Of a stretch of DNA of 27,247 nucleotides, positions 1 through 27,247 are shown in pieces; within the stretch, counting starts at the first letter, position 1, and each line of letters opens with the position of its first letter. The notes under the pieces are model-generated. The model saw nothing but the letters and a program-made list of their open reading frames with translations. It was not told where the DNA came from and did no database searches. The stretch is from the NCBI GenBank assembly GCA_003427395.1, contig BFEA01000011.1:4267991-4295237 (forward strand), in the 5' to 3' direction. A program made the position numbers and the translations under genes. The stretch is from Chara braunii (Eukaryota; Streptophyta; Charophyceae; Charales; Characeae).

Positions 1-238
1 AAGTTTCTCCCTTTCATGTTGTTGTCCATGTGTCCTTTGATACTAGATCTTCCGCTGCGCTGCTTCCCAGCCTATGATGATGATGATACGAATGTGTTGT
101 TATTGATTTCCCATTGTTTCACTCTTTGCGTCGCGCACATTGACACCTTGTGAATGTTGCACCTATGCTGCTGGTTGTTGCCACTTTCGTCATTGCTAGA
201 TCCTAGGCTTTCAGTGCATTTCACTTTCTGATATGCTA

Positions 239-256
239 CAGAGAGAGAGAGAGAGA
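239..256. repeat. (GA)n microsatellite
   Basis: About eight GA units. Confidence 0.9.
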
Positions 257-374
257 TGGAAGCCCTGCTTTCTGCTCAAATCATCGGGGGGAGCACAGAA
301 GGGCACTGTTCTGCCTACGCAACTCGCAATGCAGCATGGGGAGCACAGGAAAAAAAATATAAAACAAAATAATG

Positions 375-505
375 TGGCGCATCTGGCGCACCACCCAGGG
401 GAACAGGCCGCATTTGCGCGCGCACCAGCGCACGGCGCATACGGACGTGCGCATGGCGCATGGCGCATACAGATGGCGCATATGGCGTAGCGCATACATG
501 CGCCG
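375..505. repeat. GCGCAT-rich cluster
   Basis: GCGCA or its complement TGCGC recurs about a dozen times in 130 bp, mostly as TGGCGCAT. The short reading frames over it on both strands are low-complexity and not credible genes. Confidence 0.7.
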
Positions 506-755
506 CAAGTATGATAAAAATAGAACTACACACGACAAACATGAAGACAGGGCTCGCCACGTTGATGAAGTTGAGTGTGAGTGAGTGCCATAACGGCCTA
601 CTTGTACGCTGTGAGAAAGAGAGTGTAAGGGGGGAGGGGATAAACACAGAGACGAGATATGGAGAGAAGACGAATCAAAGAACAACAAAGGAAAAATAAG
701 GGAAAGTAGGGAGTGTGGAACTAACATGAAGGCAAAGGAGAGTATAAGAAAAGTC

Positions 756-1253
756 TCAAGACTCAGTCCGTCCTTGACGACAGAGGGGACATACAGTGTA
801 AGGATGGGGTGGATGAACGCATGGAAGACCTAGCTGAGCATTCTCAGTGCAACAATTGCCACGACGGCCGGCATTGAGCATGCCCGCCACACACCTGCGA
901 CAAATGGCATGTCGATTGCAGGCAAAAATGAAGGATGCACAGTCACCACAAAAAAAACATACATTCAGTACAGCGCCCATGGCTGCAAAATGGACATATA
1001 TAGTGTCCGGATGCAGAGGGTGCCTGCTGTCAGGAACGGAGGGACAGTTCTCTACACATATGGATGCAGAAACCATGTCATTGTAGTGGTTGTGACAGAA
1101 ATGATGGCGGCTACAGCCGAGTGTAACAGTGTTTGTAGCTGTGCAAAGGAGAAGGTAGCAGAGCGTTGGCACATTGTCCTGCTGCAGCACGGGGCAAGAG
1201 GTATGTGGCAAGAAAGTGGCATCATTATGTAAGAAAGCAGTAGCATCAGTCAT
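756..1253 (-). CDS. Intronless ORF with C3HC4 RING finger and a second RING-like module
   Basis: A 165-codon ORF with an in-frame TAG about 30 nt upstream of its ATG, so the start is firm if the gene is real. The C-terminal half has C99-x2-C102-x9-C112-x2-H115-x2-C118-x2-C121-x33-C155-P-L-C158, the ligand order of a C3HC4 RING domain, seven residues from the end. An upstream module, C37-x9-C47-x2-H50-x2-C53-x2-H56, repeats the central spacing with an offset of 65 residues. RING domains usually bind E2 enzymes in ubiquitin ligases, so an E3 role is inferred from the fold only. No other domain, signal peptide or membrane segment is visible. It could be a terminal exon, a retrocopy or part of a mobile element. 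Confidence 0.45.
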   Translation of the reverse strand: MTDATAFLHNDATFLPHTSCPVLQQDNVPTLCYLLLCTATNTVTLGCSRHHFCHNHYNDMVSASICVENCPSVPDSRHPLHPDTIYVHFAAMGAVLNVCFFCGDCASFIFACNRHAICRRCVAGMLNAGRRGNCCTENAQLGLPCVHPPHPYTVCPLCRQGRTES

Positions 1254-1619
1254 GCTGTGTTCTCTAATCGTGTGTGTGACCTACAACTACCGTGCATGTG
1301 CCTTGTGCTTACCTGAGCCCAAGTCTGTGTCCTTGTGCGAACTCCGTTTACATACTGTGTTTCTGTGCGTCAGGTTGGAGTAGATAGGGAATAGGTGTAG
1401 ACACAGGAACTGACCCGAAATTTGACAATGGAAGAACGCACCAGAATCTATCGACGACCATGGGTAGTTTTACAATTTGATAGGGACTCGCAGGCCATGC
1501 TCAACAACTAGGCCATGCCCAGGTAGGTCCACTAGGCTCAGGGGAAAGCCCAGTAGCTCCCAAATAGTCACAAAGGTTCGGGGCCTGTATATAGACAGGT
1601 ATTAGATTAGATTTTAAGG

Positions 1620-2345
1620 CCCTGGGCGTAGCTGCAGACTGCAATAATGTTCCCGCCAAAAGGCAGAACTTCCAGCAGGTCCAGTGCGCGAAGGGGAGCC
1701 CAGCTACAGAGAAATTCAGCTGAAAGTTACCATAGATCGGGTAGGAAAAGAGTCCATAAATTGGTTGCATGTGGCAGTTGAGGCCCTATTTTGAAGCAGT
1801 GAGCTGCTGCTCCGCCCAGATGCAGATGCCGGTGGAGCTTCTGGTAGAGCAGGAGGAGGAGCTGGAGAGTGATCAAGAAGACCTTCATGGCTATGGCGGA
1901 GTAAAAGGGGAATGGTAGAAGTCGCCCCAGGCTCTGGAGGACCTCTAGCTAGGCTGTGGAGGTGGAGTAGAGGTAAAGGAGCAGGAGGAAGGACGGAGGA
2001 ACCGGGAAGGAGACTCCCTTTGGCTATGGTGGACTCGCATCTTCATCTTGAAGGTTGGCACTGTACGTAGAAGGCCTGTGAAGGGGTTACCAGTGGGTTG
2101 AGGACGAGGCTTGGTGGCAAGGAGGGGAGAGGACATGGAAGCTTTGCGTTCTCTTTTTGTCATCCAAGCTACGCTAGGCTTTGATGAGCCGGCATAGTTA
2201 GATGCCACACCAAGGAGGAAGGGAGGTGTAGTAGGTCAAAGGAGGGCTCTTTATGTTACTCACAGCAACAGGGAGTAATTGGACATTTGATTCCGGCTCA
2301 TTCATTCATTACTGTTGTTATTATTCATAATAATAAGATGATGGT
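1620..2345 (+). repeat. Dispersed repeat family A, copy 1
   Basis: It aligns by eye with 26180-26843 in the same orientation. Shared blocks are GCAATRATGTT near the left end, GGCTATGGTGGAC near 2020, and TTGATTC(C/T)GG(C/T)TCAT followed by CATT repeats at the right end. The copies are clearly diverged. No clear protein domain, terminal inverted repeat or long direct repeat is visible; a solo LTR or non-autonomous element is possible. Confidence 0.55.
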
Positions 2346-2851
2346 GCAGATGATGATGGGAAGATGATGGAGGCGCGATGAGGGAGAGATGAAATTGGTT
2401 CCAACTTGTGTTTGTATTCCTCTATTCTTTCTTTGTCTTCCCCTCTCGTCTTATTCTTCTTCCAATCTCTTTCATTTTAATTGCAAGTTGCAACTGAATG
2501 GCATTGTCTCTTCGTGAACTTTTGCCTTGGGAGCTGACCAGGATCATAGCAATATGTATATTACTGGAAAGATCAGCACCCAATCTATGTGCCTGATTTT
2601 GTGCATTCTTTTGAGTGCGAAAAATCACTAAAGTTGGCATACATATTTTTGCACACCGCCCTGCCGGTGTCCCGCATCACATGGGCCCCCCGGGGTCGCG
2701 GCACAAGGCCCGTATTGCCAATTTCTGAATTGCAAGGGAAACAAACAAAAGGGAATGCAGCGAAATAAAGCAGGGATGTTAATAGGCAACTTTTTACGTG
2801 TGTGTACATAAACTATTAGAAAGGCATCTGCATGAAACGGAGGAGACGCAC

Positions 2852-24613
<21,762 letters not shown>

Positions 24614-25129
24614 CTGCACAGAAGCACACCCACAAAAACTTAAAAAATAATGGTACAATTTCCGTACAAATTAAATAGTTCTGTTGAAAGTTGAAACTTG
24701 GCACAGAACAAATCAATCGCAGATTAGCTAGGCTGGCCAGAGGTCCAGCAGGCCCTGGACTGTCCAGGTCCAGATCCCAACATTAGGGCCAGAAAAAGCC
24801 AGACGATAGGTCTGTGAGGAATCAGGATGCACAAGTCAATAATTTCAGAAAAGTTTTCCCTGAGTTTGGCATACAAACTACCTTTAGCTGAGAGTGACCA
24901 CAAACTTCCTTGCTAGATTTTAGATAAGATCATTGGAAAAAAAGAAGAAAGGTTAGAAAACTCAGTTCTACACACCCCTTCCAAAACCTTATAGCCCCCT
25001 TTTACGTTTTAGCCCCCTTTTCGCATGTCCCCTTGGAGCTCAAACACGTGTTTCGGAAACAGGCTCAGATTTTAGCGCCATTTAACATACACAAAATCAC
25101 CATTCTGGTACTAAGTTGAGAAGACCTCT
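24614..25129. other. Upstream of exon 1 in the window
   Basis: AT-rich intron-like sequence. A short imperfect GGTCCAG/CTGGACC palindrome cluster occurs at about 24735-24780. No exon ending with a two-base remainder was recognised here or further right. Confidence 0.45.
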
Positions 25130-25330
25130 CCATACTACCATAGCCCATTTCTGACTTTTGTCCAGGTACCCTCTCGCAGGAAAGGTGTTCTGCCATAGAT
25201 ACCAACTGGGAGAACATAATTTTCACAGACTCTTTAGCAAAACTATCATTGGGTATGAATCCGGCAGTCTATCCGCAATAAGCGCGGTTGGAAACGCTCG
25301 TCTCTCAACACTGCCTTTGGTTACTAAGTG
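25130..25330 (-). mobile_element. Possible LINE reverse transcriptase remnant
   Basis: The minus strand reads ALIADRLPDSYPMIV and, past a stop, NTFPARGYLDKSQKWAM. The spacing resembles the palm entry of LINE reverse transcriptases, where a helix with Arg-Leu and Pro-x-Ile is followed by a Phe-Pro-Gly-Arg-like loop. It is short and broken, so the call is weak. A nucleoporin exon was considered, but no donor in this frame fits exon 1. Confidence 0.25.
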
Positions 25331-25525
25331 GGTCCGGCGGTACTATGTAGGCTGGGTTATACCAGGTGGTTCAGGGTGGTACCATGTGGCCCAGGTGATA
25401 CTATATCGGTTGGCTGATACAACGCGGGGCGAGTCATAGTATGTGGACTGGATAACCACATGTGGGCCGGCCGGTGCAGTGTAACGTAGGTGGGCGATGC
25501 TACGTGGGCTGGCAGTACAGATAAC
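25330..25525 (+). repeat. Degenerate minisatellite
   Basis: A loose motif of about 20-25 bases, of the form GG-TGATACTATGT-GGGCTG, recurs roughly eight times with many substitutions. A further piece appears at 25625-25650. Confidence 0.5.
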
Positions 25526-25724
25526 CAACAAACAACAAGAGATCCGCACCCGAAGAAAAAAAAAAGCCAAACCCAACTGTCCACAGGTGGACCTAAGCTC
25601 CCCAGACTTGAGATCATGACCTGGGGGATGCTACATGGCATGGCGATACAAGCAACCCCCCCCCAAAAAAAGAAGAACTACACAAGGAGGGGTTCTGGAG
25701 ATCAAAAACATGTAATGACCTGCC

Positions 25725-25985
25725 AAAACACAGACTGAGAACACTGCTGATTTCTGGGATTTGCCCCTGGAATGAATGCCTTGCTGCGATTCTCGCATTT
25801 TGCTGTGGATTCCAAGTCTGTGTGTGTGTGCGTGCCTGCTGGTTTACGTGCCTGTCTGAGTGCTTGTCGGCTGAGTGTGTGTGTGACCCGCAAGGGTACT
25901 TGTTGTTGGTTGAAAGGCCCCGCAGGGCCGGTACTTACCTGTGGCCGTGACTTTGAGGGTTGCATCAGGGAAAACACTCAAGTAG
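25725..25985 (-). repeat. Dispersed repeat family C, copy 2 (inverted relative)
   Basis: The reverse complement matches 21885-22170. A consensus-like donor, CCACAGGTAAGT, occurs in this copy on the minus strand but is GGTTAGC in the other copy, so it is more likely a repeat base change than a real splice site. Confidence 0.65.
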
Positions 25986-26047
25986 CAGGGGTAGGCCCGC
26001 GACACTTAGAGCAGCGGGGAAAAACACTCAAGTAGCAGGTAGGCCGT
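25971..26047. repeat. 50-bp tandem duplication
   Basis: AAAACACTCAAGTAGCAGG occurs at 25971 and again at about 26021, each followed by GTAGGCC. Confidence 0.8.
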
Positions 26048-26179
26048 ACGACTCAAGCAATCGTAGAAGTGTCGGGTACTGGAGGCCGAGCAGAAGAAGA
26101 CAAAAAGTTGGCATTTTTAGAGAACCAGTAGAGGTAGGATAGAGGAACGTCTGTACCAGTGAAAGCAGCCTGAGTCCAG

Positions 26180-26843
26180 GGCCTGTCCGGACGATAGCAG
26201 AGCCTGCAATGATGTTTCCCTCCGAAAGGGAGTAGGTACCAGTTGCTGGGAGGCCGCTCGGCCTAGGAAGTCACCGCCCAAGAGGCCAGTAGGCCGCTAT
26301 ATCTTCCGGAGGAGCAAGCTGATCCTCCTCATTTGCGGTATGCAAGGATTGGCGACATGCTGCTGGAGCCAAGCGCTGGACTTGGGCAGCGCTGCCTGGA
26401 GGTGACGAGCAGCTGGGCGCTCAGCCTGGCTATGGCGAGCAGCCCAGCCTGAGGAGGAGGAAGAAGGGGGCGCAGGAGGAGAGTGGCGAGGTACCTACCT
26501 GGCTATGGTGGACACCATCTTCTTCACCTTGTTGGGCGCTGCATCTGGAAGGCCCCAGTTGGGGTAGTGCCTCACCAAGGAAGCTTGAGGCAGAGTCAGG
26601 CATGGCGGCTTAGTAAGCAGCAGCATAACTGCTTTGGGTTGCCCTTTTGGACCGGAGTGCAGAGACATAGCTGCTTTGCGTTGTCCTTTGCACAGGAGGG
26701 CAGGGCCCTCAGTAGTCCGCCATAGCCTAGGCATGTGAGAGGTGGAAGAAGGGGGGGGAACCCATGGCTGTGGTGGACCTGTTGTTGTGTCAGCAGTAAG
26801 AGGGAACTTCGGATATTGATTCTGGTTCATCCACTCATTGTTA
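26180..26843 (+). repeat. Dispersed repeat family A, copy 2
   Basis: Homologous to 1620-2345. Its right end is cut by the probable Helitron start at 26844, so the Helitron would be the younger insertion. Confidence 0.55.
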
Positions 26844-26868
26844 TCTCTAATACTATAAAGCAAGAAGC

Positions 26869-27010
26869 GGGTCTCGCGTGACGGACCCAACAGAAACCGG
26901 GCGCCACCACGCGGGACCGCTCCCGCACTTGAGGTTTTCGGGTCTCGCGTGACGGACCCAACAGAAACCGGGCGCCGCCACGCGGGACCGCTCCCGCACT
27001 TGAGGTTTTC
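26869..27010. repeat. 71-bp tandem repeat, two copies
   Basis: Units 26869-26939 and 26940-27010 differ at one base (CACCACG against CGCCACG). Each begins GGGTCTCGCGTGACGGACCC, a short inverted repeat. A second, looser duplication follows at about 27060-27175, sharing AAGGCCGGGAAGATACA. Confidence 0.9.
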
Positions 27011-27184
27011 CCAACCGGTGCGAGGCCGCGATCAATTTTTTTGCGAACCGGTGCGGATCGGAATCCACATGGCAAGGCCGGGAAGATACAGCGCCTGCTT
27101 TTTTTTTTTCCTGTGGCAGTCTGTGGCGAATCCGAATCCGCAGCACAAGGCCGGGAAGATACACACTCCCTTTTTTTTTCTGTG

Positions 27185-27185
<1 letters not shown>

Positions 27186-27247
<62 letters not shown>
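27186..27247. repeat. (CT)n microsatellite at the window edge
   Basis: An uninterrupted CT run to the last base. Confidence 0.98.

Larger units (their letters stand above)
1..755. other. Left-edge region without a supported gene
   Basis: It holds the (GA)n at 239-256, the GCGCAT cluster and purine-rich sequence at 600-740. Overlapping open frames on both strands are short, low-complexity and lack domains. Confidence 0.5.
26844..27247 (+). mobile_element. Probable Helitron 5' terminus, element running off the window
   Basis: The sequence changes at A|TCTCTAATACTATAAAGC. Helitrons start with TC, often in a form like TCT(A)TACTA, and insert between A and T, which fits here. The dispersed repeat that ends just to the left supplies the host flank. 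Inside follow a 71-bp tandem repeat, GC-rich short palindromes and T-rich stretches. The Rep/helicase ORF and the 3' hairpin with CTRR are not in the window, so this rests on the terminus alone. Confidence 0.4.

Noticed and set aside
1312-1355. Minus-strand mini-exon with a GTAAGC donor
   Set aside because: Fourteen codons only. It does not connect to the RING ORF because the intervening intron would be about 30 nt.
2422-2592. Possible terminal exon with a basic C-terminus
   Set aside because: The frame is open in phase 0 after an AG, but the pyrimidine tract is poor and there is no polyadenylation signal or recognised motif.

Overview
The window looks like nuclear DNA from a large, repeat-rich eukaryotic genome. 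It has GT-AG introns up to 6.5 kb, long GA/CT microsatellites with assembly Ns inside or beside them, and several decayed retrotransposon pieces. There is no operon structure and no long intact ORF. A green-lineage host (charophyte alga or plant) is my guess, because the LINE carries a plant-style RVT zinc finger and there is a short TTTAGGG-type motif. The sequence does not prove the lineage.

The main gene is on the minus strand and fills most of the window (about 24613 down to 2852, probably running past both ends). I found 13 small exons by pairing acceptor and donor sites with open, protein-like reading frames. Their intron phases chain without conflict: exon by exon the junctions are 2/1, 2/1, 1/2, then phase 0, with one final 1/2 junction before the last two exons. 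They total 1375 nt, giving 458 in-frame codons. The translation is helical and HEAT/solenoid-like. My best assignment is an inner-ring nucleoporin of the NUP188/NUP205 class, recognised from the Arg/Trp-rich helix in exon 5 and its continuation in exon 6. The family call is from memory; the exon chain is read directly from the sequence.

The introns hold most of the other content. From right to left: a 4-copy pyrimidine-rich tandem array (about 22960-23760) and a 260-bp GA tract; a dispersed repeat (21885-22170) with an inverted relative at 25725-25985; a compound G33-(TC)n-(TG)n tract; a 5'-truncated, frameshifted LINE 3' end in antisense (17230-18888); and the 6.5-kb intron 9015-15500. That intron carries three tandem hairpin units (13991-14790), a separate 39-bp foldback (13317-13431), an integrase-core fragment with an in-frame 96-bp duplication (about 11835-12282) and a LINE endonuclease fragment with a 170-bp duplication (about 9180-9980). 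A 106-bp perfect copy of part of the LINE sits at 7877-7982, directly against an NNN gap.

Left of the nucleoporin exons are a dispersed repeat (1620-2345, with a relative at 26180-26843) and a 165-codon intronless minus-strand ORF (756-1253). Its C-terminal half matches a C3HC4 RING spacing, and an upstream module repeats the same Cys/His spacing. At the right edge a probable Helitron 5' terminus starts at 26844, followed by a 71-bp tandem repeat. The window ends inside a CT microsatellite.
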